From: Struthio camelus
Lineage: Eukaryota > Chordata > Aves > Struthioniformes > Struthionidae
DNA: 64,000 nt
NCBI RefSeq assembly: GCF_040807025.1
Contig: NC_090952.1
Coordinates: forward strand, 2,046,001-2,110,000
Reading direction: 5' to 3'
Positions 25,863 through 38,379 of the stretch are shown here, piece by piece. The stretch's first letter is position 1. Each line of letters starts with the position of its first letter. The notes below the pieces were generated by a model. It ran no database searches. It was given only the letters and a program-made list of their open reading frames with translations, and was not told where the DNA came from. Both the position numbers and the translations under genes were made by a program.

Positions 25863-27504
25863 AGAGCAGCCAAGCTGATCAGTACTACACAGCAGATTCA
25901 TCTTAGCAAGGATTTTAAAGTGAGGGACTGTTGGTGCTGGGGAATGTCCAGGGCCTCTTTATTCTGCATTACCCTGTTCAAGTATGTCTCATTGTTAGAA
26001 CAGCTCCCTTTTGCCCTTTGTTAATGATGTGAAAATCTTCTGGCAGAAACAGGGGTTGTTTCCAGGTAATAGAAATGGCACTGAAGATGCCATCAAGTAC
26101 TGCAAACCAAATCCAGATTGGGTACATAGTCTGAATTCCTTAGCAGATCCATACTCTATTAGCAGTAATGGGAGCTACATGAGCACAGTGAAAGGAGAAT
26201 AGACCCTTAAGTGCTGATATAACAATATTGAGCCATAAAATAAGTACTGCAGCATGGAGCATATCCCCACATCCCCCTCTCCAGCTGAGGCAGACTGCTC
26301 CCTGTAGTGCATATGCTGCTACTACATTTTACAGCAAACATGCCTGAGCTTTATCAGCACTTTTCCATTGCCAAACAAAGTCTTAGATGCTCAGAGAAGA
26401 TAGTCTGGGCTGTGCACACAGTGGTGGAAACAAATCAAAGGCATCAGGTCAAGCCCCAGGTTAGCGTGGGCTGGCAGGAAGGTGCAGGGGCTGTGGCCTG
26501 TGCAGTGACAGGCAGTGAACGCAGACTCCAGGGCTTCCTTTTTAAGGATTGACAGATTAAAGTTTGATTGATTTTGCAGATCTTTAACGCTGGCTTAAAA
26601 CACAACTGAAATTCCTTTGTAATGCTACCAGCCAACAGAAAGCTAAACTGTTTCCTAATTGACACACACTTGCTGTCCTGTTTGCTTTGATAAATCCCTC
26701 TAAAGATTCACAAGGCCAGAGGAACATCTGTCCTCTCTCATGTTGATAAACACAAAGTACTCCGCAGTGGTCTCTTCTGGGAACCAGCTTTACAACACAT
26801 TCAACAATAAGCACTAATGATTTTCAGGAAGCCTCAAATTTTTGATATTCTCGCAAATGTATGTTACCTCGGCTACAAAGGAATGTCATCCAACTCTGTG
26901 CCACAGAGCAATCGCTCCTTTGACACTGCACAGTCTCACTGCAATACTAACTCTCACATGCTGAGAGCTCCTGAGACCAGGTTTAATTTGTGCAGGGATA
27001 CAACAAGGAGTGGGTCAGAAAAATACTTGTAAACACAGCATTATTGAATTTGGAGGGTCAGGGAATCTGGTGCAATTCAATAGGCTCTTCAGATGCTTCC
27101 GTGGCACAGAACACCTACAGGGCTCTCTCCACCAGCAACTCCAAGTGTCCCTGTGGCACTGGCTGGGTGTGAGCACAGGACAGGCACAGCTGATTTTCCC
27201 AGGTTGCTGTCCAGGACGAGGTGGGCTCATGCTGCAGTCTTTCCCTCCCAGCATGCCCCTGGTTAAGCATCCAGCATCTTCAGCCCTTCTTGTCCTGGCT
27301 GCCCATGGGAAGTTCTCCCGACGATGCCCCAACTGATTCTTCAGCGTGTACCCAGCCCTCCGTGCCTGCCTGACAAACATCCTGCAAACCCGTCCTGCCG
27401 GCCCCCCCTCTACCCAACACCATCAGAGAACAGCTCCTCTTATTCACGTCTGTTTTTTGGGGGGATACATAATCCCTTTTGCTTAAATGTCGTCCTTTTG
27501 CTTA

Positions 27505-28700
27505 ACTGGATGTTGTCTCCCTGGACTTCAGCAAGGCTTTGGACACTGTCTCCCATCACATCCTCGTAGGCAAGCTCAGGAAGTGTGGGTTGGATGAGTG
27601 GACAGTGAGGTGGATTGAGAACCGGCTAGATGGCAGAGCTCTGAGGGTTGTGGTCAGTGGTGCACAGTCTGGTTGGAGGCCTGTAGCTAGCGGTGTCCCC
27701 CAGGGGTCAGTACTGGGTCCACTCTTGTTCCACTTATTCATCAGTGTACCTGGATGAAGGCACAGAGTGCACACTCAGCAAGTTTGCTGATGATACTAAA
27801 CTGGGGGCGGGGGGGGAGGGAGGGGGGAGTGGCTGACACACCAGAAGGCTGTGCTGCCATTCAGAGGGACGTGGACAGGCTGGAGAGCTGGGCGGAGAGG
27901 AACCTCGTGAAGTTCAACAAAGGCAAGTGCAGGGTCCTGCACCTGGGGAGGAATAACCCCAGGCAGTGGTGTACAGGCTGGGGGTTGACCTGCTGGCAAG
28001 CAGCTCTGCAGAGAAGGAGCTGGGAGTGCTGGTGGCTTAGGACAAGTGAAGCATGAGGCAGCAATGTGGCCTTGTGGCCAAGAAGGCCCATGGGATCTTG
28101 GGCTGCATTAGGCAGAACATTGCCAGCAGGTGGAGGGAGGTGATCCTGCCCCTCTCCTCAGCCCTGGGGAGGCCTCCCCTGGGGTACTGGCTCCAAATCT
28201 AGGCTCCCCAGTACAAGAGAGACATGGCACTCCTGGAGAGAGTCCAGCGGAGGGCTACCAAGAGGATGAGGGGACTGGAGCATCTCTCCTCTGAAGAAAG
28301 GCTACGAGTGCTGGGCCTGTTCAGCCTGGAGAAGAGAAGACTCGGAGGCGATCTCCTCAATGCGTACAAGTATCCGAAGGGGGGGGTGTCGAGAGGACGA
28401 GGCCAGTCTCTTCTCACTGGTGCCCAGCAACAGGACAAGAGGCAACGGGCACAAACTGAACCACAGGAAGTTCCATCTGAACCTGAGGAAGAACTTCTTG
28501 ACTGTGAGGGTGACAGAGCATTGGAACAGGTTGCCCAGAGAGGATGTGGAGTCTCCTTCACTAGAGATATTCAAACCCGGTCTGGATGCGATCCTGTGCA
28601 ATGTGCTCTAGGTGACCCTGCTTGAGCAGGGGGGTTGGACTGGATGGTCTCCAGAGGGCCCTTCCAACCTTGGCCATGCTGTGATATTGTGATTCTGTAA
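27505..28700 (+). mobile_element. CR1 LINE, 5'-truncated, broken ORF2
   Basis: The element starts within the reverse transcriptase region (LDFSKAFDTVSHHI) and has the [14 protein letters not shown] motif near 27690-27730. It then shifts frame between about 27740 and 27765, so the FADDTKLG catalytic box (FADD at 27783-27794) is in a different frame from the upstream part. After a G-rich insertion-like run, [22 protein letters not shown] appears near 27870-27930. The 3' region follows, with the CAGGTTGCCCAGAGAGG and CCCTTCCAACCTTGGCCATG blocks, and it ends in gtgatattgtgattctgta, a decayed octamer tail. It cannot code for active enzyme. The 5' truncation is typical of CR1. The insertion is antisense to MID2. 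Confidence 0.93.
27803..27828 (+). repeat. G-rich run inside CR1, possible G-quadruplex
   Basis: The run has several G tracts of 3 to 8 bases (GGGGGC, GGGGGGGG, GGG, GGGGGG) separated by single bases, just after the FADDTKLG box of the CR1. CR1 elements do carry a G-rich spot here, but this one is expanded. Confidence 0.75.
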
Positions 28701-28729
28701 ATGCTTTTTTTTCTCCATCCCTGCACTGT

Positions 28730-28835
28730 CACAGGCTTTGGGCGTTTGCTCCCCTTCTCTGTGCCTTGGTTTATTTGTCTGCAGAACACAGAGGAGTCAC
28801 TTTGAGGGTGCTGAGGGTTAATGATTGAGCCTTTC
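28730..28835 (-). repeat. MIR-like ancient repeat relic next to CR1
   Basis: The plus-strand text ccttctctgtgccttggttt, then atttgtctgcagaacacaga, then gagggtgctgagggttaatg resembles a reversed MIR. It begins about 30 bases after the CR1 tail at 28700, so the CR1 seems to have landed beside or inside it. Confidence 0.45.
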
Positions 28836-29874
28836 TAGCTGTTGTAAAATAAAAGCTACAGCTGCTCCGAGAAAGGAGAGGGAGGAGATAGCTGCATGCT
28901 CAGGAGGTGAAAGAGTTTTTAGCACAACTATAACCTCCAACATTTAATGAGCAGGAAGACGCAGGGGATACCCAGCTAATAAGCCTCTTCATTTTGTTAC
29001 TTTGTTGGTAATTTTCCTTTGCCTCACCCCATGAGCAGATTACACGGGAAGTGGGGTAGGCAGTGGGAGGGACCGCTGCACTGAGCTTAAGCAGCAGGAA
29101 GAGAGAGATGGTTGCCGAGCCTGCGATGAAGGGCAGTGAAGAAATCCCAGTGGCCTCTAATGAGCCCCCCTCTACCTCAGGGAACCTTGTCCCACAAATC
29201 TGCAAGGCAGCAGTGGCAAGAGTGCTCGGCAGCCTCCGTGGCTCTCCCAGGCATCCTTCGGATCTCGCTGCACGCTCCTGTGCTTGCCGTATATAAGCTA
29301 GTGCTGCTCATGAAGGACACTCACTCTTCACTTCTTCTGACCTCACACACAGGACCTCGCAGCTCTGGGAGCAGCTGAACGCTGGAACAGGTTGGAAAGC
29401 AGACTGGCTGTCCCATGGGCCAATGTTTTCTAAATAGGTTTGGAAATACTGAGACTTTGCATAGAACAGACATATTGGCAAAGCTGTGTAAATGTCAAAG
29501 CAGGCCACTCTGCTCACTGTGAATTACAGGCCATTCTTGCTCCATCCTGTGGATCACACATCCCAATAGGAATTGTGGTCAGGAGCCCTGCAAATCCAAA
29601 GGGAATCATGCAGAGTGACATAGTCCAGGCAGGGAATGGGCTTTGTGCGGGGCAACTGGGTCACACAAGACCTGAACCAATAGTTCCTGCTGTTGCTGTA
29701 GCACAAGTTTGCACCAGAAGACTCTGCCACATGGCATGTGATCATTCTCATTTCGTTCACAGGAAACAATGTTGTGAGAGCAATGGGTTTTCCTATGGAA
29801 AATTTCAGCTAGGGTGAAAATAATGCACCCAACATTTTTCAATTAGCTGAGAGCTAACGTGGCTCTCAGCACAG

Positions 29875-29990
29875 CCCAGTGCTCCTTGCTCTGGGCCAAG
29901 GTCTCTTTGCAGATATGTGTCAGTCTGCCAGCTGAAGAAACTGAGGCACAAGTGACCTGTGGCAGAAACCAGCTCTTCCGAGCCACCGAG
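29875..29990 (+). repeat. MIR-like ancient repeat relic
   Basis: The stretch tttgcagatatgtgtcagtc followed by gaagaaactgaggcacaagt and gacctgtggcagaaaccagc resembles the MIR core and tail (gatgaggaaactgaggcaca and the following text). Boundaries are uncertain. Confidence 0.4.
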
Positions 29991-31859
29991 CAAGGCCTGG
30001 GACACTGGAAAGCGGGCCTGCCTTTCTCTGTCACAGCCTGTTCATTGCTTGCACCAACTGAGAACCTGACTGTGAGGAGTGTGTGACTGCACAATTAAAG
30101 ACTACTGCATAATGCAAGAACAGCAGGTATAAAATTAAATTGCACAGGCAACTTAATTCTGGTGCTTTTCAAATCTTGTGCTCTTGGCTTTGCAAATAGA
30201 GTGGGTTTTTTTCTTTCTTTTCAGAGGTTTTTCTGTATGCAATTCCCTAGTATTTTTCATAAAAGAAAATTGCAAAGTGGAAGTATTAGCAGCTGAATGT
30301 AAGCCCACATCAACAGCACGGCTGAGATAGCTAGCTGCTGAGCAGCAGTGACTGCAGTGTCCTTTCCATGGGCTAGAAGGAAACATATCCTGTGCTCTGC
30401 CCCAGATCACATTGCTATGGGAGAGGCATGTAAATCGATGGGGGCTGGGGTCTATGAACTATAGATAACATAGCATGCCACATGCATCTGCCATACGCTC
30501 TCTGCAAGCAGGGGAGCTGAGTCCTGACCCTGTCACATCAGAGGCCTTGGTACAGCTCTGAGGAGAGCTCTGCTTGATCCATTGATGTCCTCCTGAAATC
30601 AGGGTGGAGAAGGCTCTTTCTCAAGATGATTGGGAACACTTCTCAAGCCCACAGCGTTTCTCACATCCGCCCATGTTTCCATGGGGCCCAGTCTGCAAGG
30701 ACAGCCCTGCCCGTATCCCTCCTGCAGGCTGACAGGGATGCAGCAAGGCTGGGATTATTATCAGAGAAACACAATTAGGCTGATGGCATCAACCACTTTC
30801 CAGGGCTTCACAGTCAGGTGCAGGTTGTGCAGAAGTTCAATCAAACTTGGATATGCTCCCATTCGGCAGCACCCCCCCTCCTTTTGCCTAATTCCAATGC
30901 ACAAATTTAATCTGATCTCCCTATTTTTTTATGTTTTCCCATTAGAAACCCCCAGTCCATCCCTGTTTTTGCAATGAAACCCCAAAGGTATTGTAAAAAA
31001 GCAAATCAAGTTCTTCTGGTTCTTGTTACTGTGAGTTTTCATGGAAAAAAAAAAGTAAATAGCAAAGTTGATCTGTACATCACTCTAGGGCTAAGGTCCC
31101 ATATCCCAGCAAGACCAGAGTTAGGTGCTGCACACACACACTCTGGCCTCTCCCACAGTCCTTGCCTTAAAAGCTCTCATTCTGCTCTAAATGTTGGTAC
31201 CAGAGCAGTGACATGCCTTAAGTCTCCCCTTTCTGGGGGCCATCTGAAGGTCTGCACATCACCCTAACTTAGGCTTGGCTTCTTGTTGCCTGCTCCAGGG
31301 CCAAAGAAAGCGGTAGAGCTCACAGCACCCTGTGCTCTGCTCTCACGCTACTAGGTTTTGTTTCTTCCAGCTCTGGTCCCTTCCCTGCAATGTGAAGAGA
31401 GAGCAGCTGGAGGAGAGCTGGAGCTCTTGCCTGAGAAAGGGGGCTGCTGGACCTGTCCTCCATGTGTGGCAGCACTGAGGAAGACTGCAGCAGAGAATGG
31501 GACCAGCTGCAGCTCAACACATCCCTCCAGTACAGGATCAAAAGCCTTTTCTGCATGACCATCAATACATTTCCCTGGCAGTGAGGGAAAAGTGAGAGTT
31601 TATTTGTTTTAGGCATTTTGCAGTTTCCAAGAATAAAGATACTGGACAGGATTTTCACAGGGGTTAGTCTAGTTCAGAACAAAGCAAACTGAATAGGGCA
31701 GCTGTAGTTAAAGACGTTAAAAAACTGTAAATAACTAAAAACATTACCTCGCTATCGGGAGTGTCCCCTGGCCTTACCAGAAAAGACACTGATGAAAGAA
31801 CCTGCAATGCATAAGTAAGCTGTTTCCCTCTGCACCCCCTGTGCCAAGACACATTGTGA

Positions 31860-31937
31860 AGGGGAGCTCATAACATACTCCCATTTTTGGAGAGGGAAGC
31901 TGAGTCATGGGGAGGAGAAATGCCCTGGCCAGCATTA
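31860..31937 (+). repeat. MIR-like relic adjoining a CR1 insertion
   Basis: The text ctcccatttttggagaggga, then agctgagtcatggggagga resembles the MIR segment cccattttacagagggaaactgag. It is cut off by the minus-strand CR1 starting at 31938, suggesting the CR1 inserted into it. Confidence 0.35.
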
Positions 31938-32500
31938 ATCACAGAATCACAGAATGGTTGAGGTTGGAAGGGACCTCTGGAGATCATCTAGTCCAACCTC
32001 CCTGCTCAAGCAGGGTCACCTAGAGCATATTGCCCAGGATCACATCCAGACGGGTTTTGAATATCTCCAGCGAAGGAGACTCCACTACCTCTCTGGGCAA
32101 CCTGTTCCAATGCTCTGTCACCCTCACAGTCAAGAAGTTTTTTCTCAGGTTCAGATGGAACTTCCTGTGGTTCAGTTTGTGCCCATTGCCTCTTGTCCTG
32201 TTGCTGGGCACCACAGAGAAGAGGCTGGCCTCATCCTCTTGACACTCCCCCTTCAGATACTTGTACACGTTGATGAGATCCCCTCTCAATCTTCTCTTCT
32301 CCAGGCTGAACAGGCCCAGCTCTTGCAGTCTTTCTTCCTAGGAGAGATGCTCCAGCCCTCTAATCACCTTGGTAGCCCTCCGCTGGACTCTCTCCAGGAG
32401 TGCCATGTCTCTCTTGTACTGGGGAGCCCAGAACTGGACACAGTACTCCAGGGGAGGCCTCCCCAGGGCTGAGGAGAGGGGCAGGATCACCTCCCTCGTC
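31938..32500 (-). mobile_element. CR1 LINE 3' fragment
   Basis: Read on the minus strand this is the last 560 or so bases of a CR1, ending in attctgtgattctgtgat. It carries the same 3' blocks as the copy at 28140-28700 (for example ggttggactagatgatctcc and the ccagaggtcccttccaacct end) and is clearly homologous to it in inverted orientation. It begins abruptly near cctccct, so it is 5'-truncated. It seems younger or better preserved at its tail than the other copy. It inserted in, or next to, a MIR-like relic and is sense with MID2. Confidence 0.93.
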
Positions 32501-35500
32501 CTGACCTCTTAACGGTTTCACGCCCTCTTGAACTCTCTCTTCAAAGTTCTTTTCAACTTTCCCTTACGGTACTTGTTGACTATCGGTCTCGTGCCGGTAT
32601 TTAGCCTTAGATGGAGTTTACCACCCGCTTTGGGCTGCATTCCCAAGCAACCCGACTCCGAGAAGCCAATCAGTGAGTGTGGTTCAAAACCAGGACTAGG
32701 AAAAGCTGCAAACAGACAGCAAAATTAAGCTAAGATTCCGCAGAGCTTTCAAGTGTGACCCTTTAATGGAGCTCATCCACATTGCTCTCTGATATCTGAT
32801 GGTAACTTGCATTTATTTTTAAGAGCACCATTTGCCAGATAATTAAGTTGAGCGGCGCGAAAGTAAAGCTGCAAATTGGGAGTGACCTCCTCTCTTCTTT
32901 CTCTAGTTATTTTAATATTTCTACATCTATGTTTCTCTGTCAGTGATGCAAAGAGACAAGCTCTGAGATAGTGAGGTATACAAATACTTGGCTCCATCAG
33001 GAGAGGGACAGTCACAGTCCTTTTTCATGAAGATGACCCCTTTTTAAGGTCATGTGAACAACTGGAGTCCAAACTTTGCTTCTGGTTTGTGCTGGCACAT
33101 CCTGGCCCGAGGCTTCAGGTAACATCTGCAGATAGAGCACTGTGACGTGGAAGATGGCAGTAAAGTGGTAGGCTGGGTTGCAAAATTCTGCTTGGGACAG
33201 AGGGCATTTCAGAGAACACAGTCTGCCTCAGGACCTGACTTACTTCCAAAAATACCACTCTGGCACTGGAAAACAATGCAAATTTCACAGACTTTCAATC
33301 ATCTCAACCTCACCCGCTTCAAAATCCCTGGCTAGTGAGCCCAGAAGTGTCCAACAAATTTGTGGTTCCTGGTATCATATACCCTAAATGACACTGCGCT
33401 GGACAACCGCAGCTATGGGTGGCTGGAAAGAGGCTGGAGGATTAATAACTTGCGAACAGCGTGGCTAGGAAAAGCAGAGGTCCCCTAACAGTGGTGCAGG
33501 TAACAGTACCAGGACTCAACTACCACAGGAGATCTCAGCCAAACAAGGGAGTCAGCTCCAAAAGCTGTGTGATTCCTGCAAGTGCCCCAATTGCACCTCT
33601 CTCTCAAGAGTAGCACAAATTGGAAGTGATGGGAAAGGAAAGCATTAAGCCTTTTGTAGGCAAGGGAAGACAAATTGAGAGAAAAGAATTGCTCAATGTG
33701 CTAAAGAAAATTTCTGGATCTGCGTGGAAGCAGCTAGGTGCTATCCAGTCTCTCCCCGCCAAGAGATGGGACACTTCTCTGCAATTTTTTCCAGGGAGGC
33801 TCTCATTGCGTGAGACTATGCAGGGAGAGCTGCATGCACTTTCCTGCTCCCTGCTCAAAGCCTCCATTGTTTTCCCCTTTGCTCCCAAGTTAATGCTCCT
33901 TTTCAGCCTCAGTGGCACATCTTCAATATAGCCCTGCCTGTGAAAGAGCTGGGAGTTACGATGGTTCTTCCTGTCGGTTTTGATTACCATATATCCAGTT
34001 CTGTCATTCAGGTAACTTTTATCTTGCCAGTTTGGCTCGCTGGAATACCCCCCATAGCCTTTCACCGTTTTATCCATCCAGTGTGCCTGTATGGGGTTTT
34101 AGGGCTCTGTGGGAGGCCGGCCAACTCCAGGGCTGGACACAACAAGTGTGTACTCTCTGGCATGGTTATCAGCTTAATTTTACTTTCCTTTTCTGGTAAG
34201 TCTCATATGTTGCAGCAAACACATCTGAGCAGAGAGGAGGAAATCCTGGCTGACTCTGGGTGTGCGGGATCAAAGGAAGGAGGTGGAGGCAGACATGGCT
34301 GCTGCTGACAGGAAAACGTTAAAGGCTAATTAGGAAGATCACTGATGTTCCAGGAATGCAGAAGCACAGAGGGGAACTTGGACCATGCCAGCAAAGACCC
34401 AGGACTCCAGCACACGCCCAGTGCAGAAATTCCTTGTGCAACAGTTAGCATTTGACAGCTGAGGGGATAGTATATTGGAAAGACTTCCTTTTCTTTGGAA
34501 GTGGGAGGTATTAGCTGGTTAGACCCTGCACCCACTTTTCTACAGCAGATCTGAAGATTCCTGAGAATAGAAAGCTTTACAAGCCAAAGAGCTGTTTCAC
34601 AAAAGTTTCAGCACATGACTGGAAGCTGGCAGGTCATTTTCTGGGCTCAGATAGAAAGGTTCGGGCTCTATCCAGCTTCTGGGAAGCAGCAGGAGCATTC
34701 ATCCTTGGACCTGGAGATAAGCAGAGACTCCTGCGCTTGTCTAATTGACTCCTGGCATCTGCCCCATTCCCGTGCTCCTCAGAGGGCACCTGCAGCCCAT
34801 AGAGATAAGCAGACGCAGGGGTTCTGGACAGCTCAGTGCACGCACCCTTTGCTTCCTTGAAGAGGCGCGCAGAGGCTGGAGCTTGCGAAGCTCACACTAA
34901 CTCTGCGCAGGAGTGGTATGGACAGGCAAAGTGAGAGGCAGTGCCATACTGCCAGATCTCAGCTAGATGCCCCACGGGGGGCAGTCCCGCACTGCAGGGA
35001 TGCATCCCCCCAGAACAGCCAGCACAGACATTTCCTTACCCTTCCCAGGTGCAGAGATGATATAGATAAAACTCCCTTCAAAACTGTTCTATCTTCTCTT
35101 GGGACTATGTGTTAAAATGAGAGCCATATTCTTCTTTTCTTTCATTTATTCCTTTCAGCCGTGACTGCAAGTACTTCTTTGCTCAGGCTGTCTTGCTCTT
35201 TTCTTTCATTTGAGCTCAGCCCTTGTTCATCTGGGCTGGTGTGCCCCTCCAGATGAAAGTAAACTATCATTTCAGATGGGATGTGGATATGGCCAGCCAC
35301 TGTTTAATCCAGGAGGCCTTGATAAGGGCCACGGACCACACATGGTTCGCAAAGCCTTTGCATATGTGCCACAGAGACAGTTTTGCGGTTCTACCTGTAT
35401 GACTGTAGAGGGACTACACAGTAGAGAAAATCTGTTCTCTGTCTCACCCACCTTGGGCAGCCCTCCAGGAGTTGTGAAGCTGTGTGTGACCTGCAGGGCA

Positions 35501-35682
35501 GACGTGTACAATGTGGTATGAGCATGCCTCAAATTACCCAGCCCATTTTATTACATACAGCTGCAGCCCAGTAACACACTGCCAGGCACAAGCAGTAGAA
35601 AGAAGTTTCATCCACCTACTAACCCTGTGTCAGGTCCTATGTTACCTTCAAGCAAATCCAGAAGAGCAGTGTAAAGGGAGTT

Positions 35683-35831
35683 AGGACTTGCCTTCACAGA
35701 AATATGATCTGGAATAGCTACAACTTTTGTGGGATCTCTCATTCCAGAATGGGATCTATTCTGGAATAGCTCCTGCACTTTGAGTTCACACTACCATATG
35801 CCAGAGAAAGTTTTCCCTGTAGACATATCCT
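35683..35831. mobile_element. Foldback, MITE-like DNA transposon relic
   Basis: The ends are imperfect inverted repeats: aggacttgccttcacagaaa at 35683-35702 against tttccctgtagacatatcct at 35812-35831, matching at about 14 of 20 positions. The centre holds a perfect 10-bp inverted repeat, attccagaat (35741-35750) and attctggaat (35758-35767), around a 7-base loop. The two centres nearly coincide, as expected of a short non-autonomous DNA transposon. No target-site duplication is clear. The family is not identified; a hAT-like origin is a guess. Confidence 0.5.
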
Positions 35832-38379
35832 GACACTGATTTAGATAAGGTACAGACTGTGGGCCCTTCTCACTCGATCATTTGTTGTCAATTTTACAAT
35901 TTAGCAGTACTTCTAACATCCATCCCCCTCAATGCCAAAATACAAAACTCAGCCCTGAGACTGAGTTTCACACACTCTGGGAATTATCAGATACATCAAG
36001 AGCTACATAAATCAATAAGAGACAGAAATGTGAGTGAGAGTAAGCGAGACCAGTCTGCAATGGTCAAGGCAAGGACTGTGAAAATCACCTTCCCTGCACT
36101 TTTTTTACCACCAGAATTGGAACCAACTCTGTATTATGGTAGTTTCATCCACTTTTTGGACACTTGCTAATAAATAAGAACTACTGAGGCTCAGGCTAGG
36201 CACTTACTAAGCAAAGGAAGGTTTCTCTCTGTCACTAGACCAAAACTTTTTCCCCAAGTTCATCTATTTAAGCAGTTTGGGAACGTAGATTTAGTGGCAG
36301 CACTGACAACACTGATGCTGTGGAAATCAATATCTGTCCTGACACTGACCTTACGGCTATGAAGGAATCTCTCCAAATACCGCTTGAAGAGAAAAAAGAG
36401 GAACGTGAAATATGCTAATTGGCCCTTCTCCTCGTCAAGCTGCTGACATTTCTGTGAAGGTTACAGCAGTTGAAAAGTATGTACTCTCCTCTAATTGGCC
36501 ACTTTAAAAGGAGGAAAACATTTTGCCACATAATGACAAATATAGGCAGGAAAAATGGCAAAGGAGGATGTGCTGTGAACTCAGCACAAAGTGGCAGGAT
36601 GTTCCAGCCAGCACCATGCATGAGTCCGTGATGAGCAGCAAAACTCCCTAAGGAGTCCTTGTACACAAGACTGGCCATGAAAAGAAGATTATAAAGGTTG
36701 CTAAATCAAACACTCAGCAATTCGGAAGTTTCCCAAAATACCTTTTCCTGGGCAACCCTCATATGCCTCCTTTATGTTATGCTTCATATGCTTCACTACG
36801 TTATGACGGTCATTAATTACGTGATGACACACTATTTTTTCCATGGGAAGCTTGTTCCATTCACTACACAGCCTGGATGCTGCTCAAGTGGTGAGCTGTT
36901 CGGCACAATTTCATTTTACCCATGGTCTTATTCATTGGTCCCTGCTGAAACTCTGGTCAAGGGACCACTGTTCATCTTCTAATGGGATTTTCTACAGATC
37001 CTATTGCTGTAGGGCCTCATCGACACTGAACGATGAATCCTTATAGCGCCCTGTTGTTATGCTGAGTATAATCACCTGCAATTTACAGGGATTAAAATAA
37101 TCTCCACTAATTTCAGGTGATCGGTATAAAATACTAAGGCCTGATTGTGCAGGACGCTCAGCATCACGTAGCATCCTGGGCATCTCAAGTTTGGCATGTA
37201 GAAAGGGAAGACCCCGTCCTCAGTGCCTCCCCACCCCAGGGAAATCATTACTGACATAACTTTTGTGAGCTACAGAGAGACCCCCATGGCAGAGACCATG
37301 AGAGGAGCCCCAAGGCCAGCAATACAGATAGCCAGCTCTCCCCGTCTCACAACTCCCTGCCTTGTCTCTGCAATGCCCAAAGCTAGAACCTATGGGCACC
37401 AGCCCTCCTTGCTCCTGGGCCTGGCACAGCTGCACTCGCACCTGGCCAGGGCCAGCTAAAGGACTAGGAGCGAGCTGCAGAGGCAGCCCTCACCCTGGCA
37501 GCTACAAACTCTGGGCCACTCCTGTCTGCAGGTTCATTAGTGTCTCTGAAGGCAGTCTATGGGTGCATGTGCATTGTGGCATTCCCTTGGGTTTTCACAA
37601 GAGTAAAATATTAAAAAATTAATAATACCCCAAATCGCTGCAACTCCCTTTTCTCTTGTCCCAGACAGATTCTCCCTCCCCTCTGTTTCTGTTGGGTCCA
37701 GCTTCCTTTATGCTTTGGTCTGGTGGGAACACCTCACGAGGTTCACAGGGCTAGTGAGGTCAGGATCAGTGCTAAAGGCTGTGAGGGCACCAAGCATGTT
37801 CGATACAGCCAGGATTTTGCATGACCCTGGAGAAGCGCCCCTTGAGCACAAGCAACTTGTGCTCATTCAGAGGCTCATAAACTTGGCCAAATTTGGACAA
37901 CTATTCACAGCAATGACAACAAGCACTTTTCTCAGACTGAGTTCATCTTTACTGCCAAAATCGCAAGTCACCGCTCCAAAAAAAGTTCAGGCTTTGAGCA
38001 CATGAAAACAGATGGTGACACAGGAAGTCTAAAGACAAGATGAATGATGAGGTTGGCTGCAGATAAACACTGTAACATCAACAGACAGGAATGCATGCAC
38101 ATTAACGCTTGTGTTCCTTTCTCTCCCATCTACTGAGCTGGAGACACAATGGTTGTTTCAGTGGTCATTCAATCCTGTGAAAGAAGTTCCTTTTGGCACA
38201 TGCAAAACTGTGTTCATGCATAACATTTTCTGTAACATAATGCACAACATTTCCAGGAGATTCGTGCTCTATATCTTTAAAAATGCAGTGAGCTGCTGCA
38301 GACACCTCCATGGAACGGGGGGAATTCAAAATCTGATCGAGTATTTATTTAATCTACTAAATCAAGTTCATCGCTGAAG

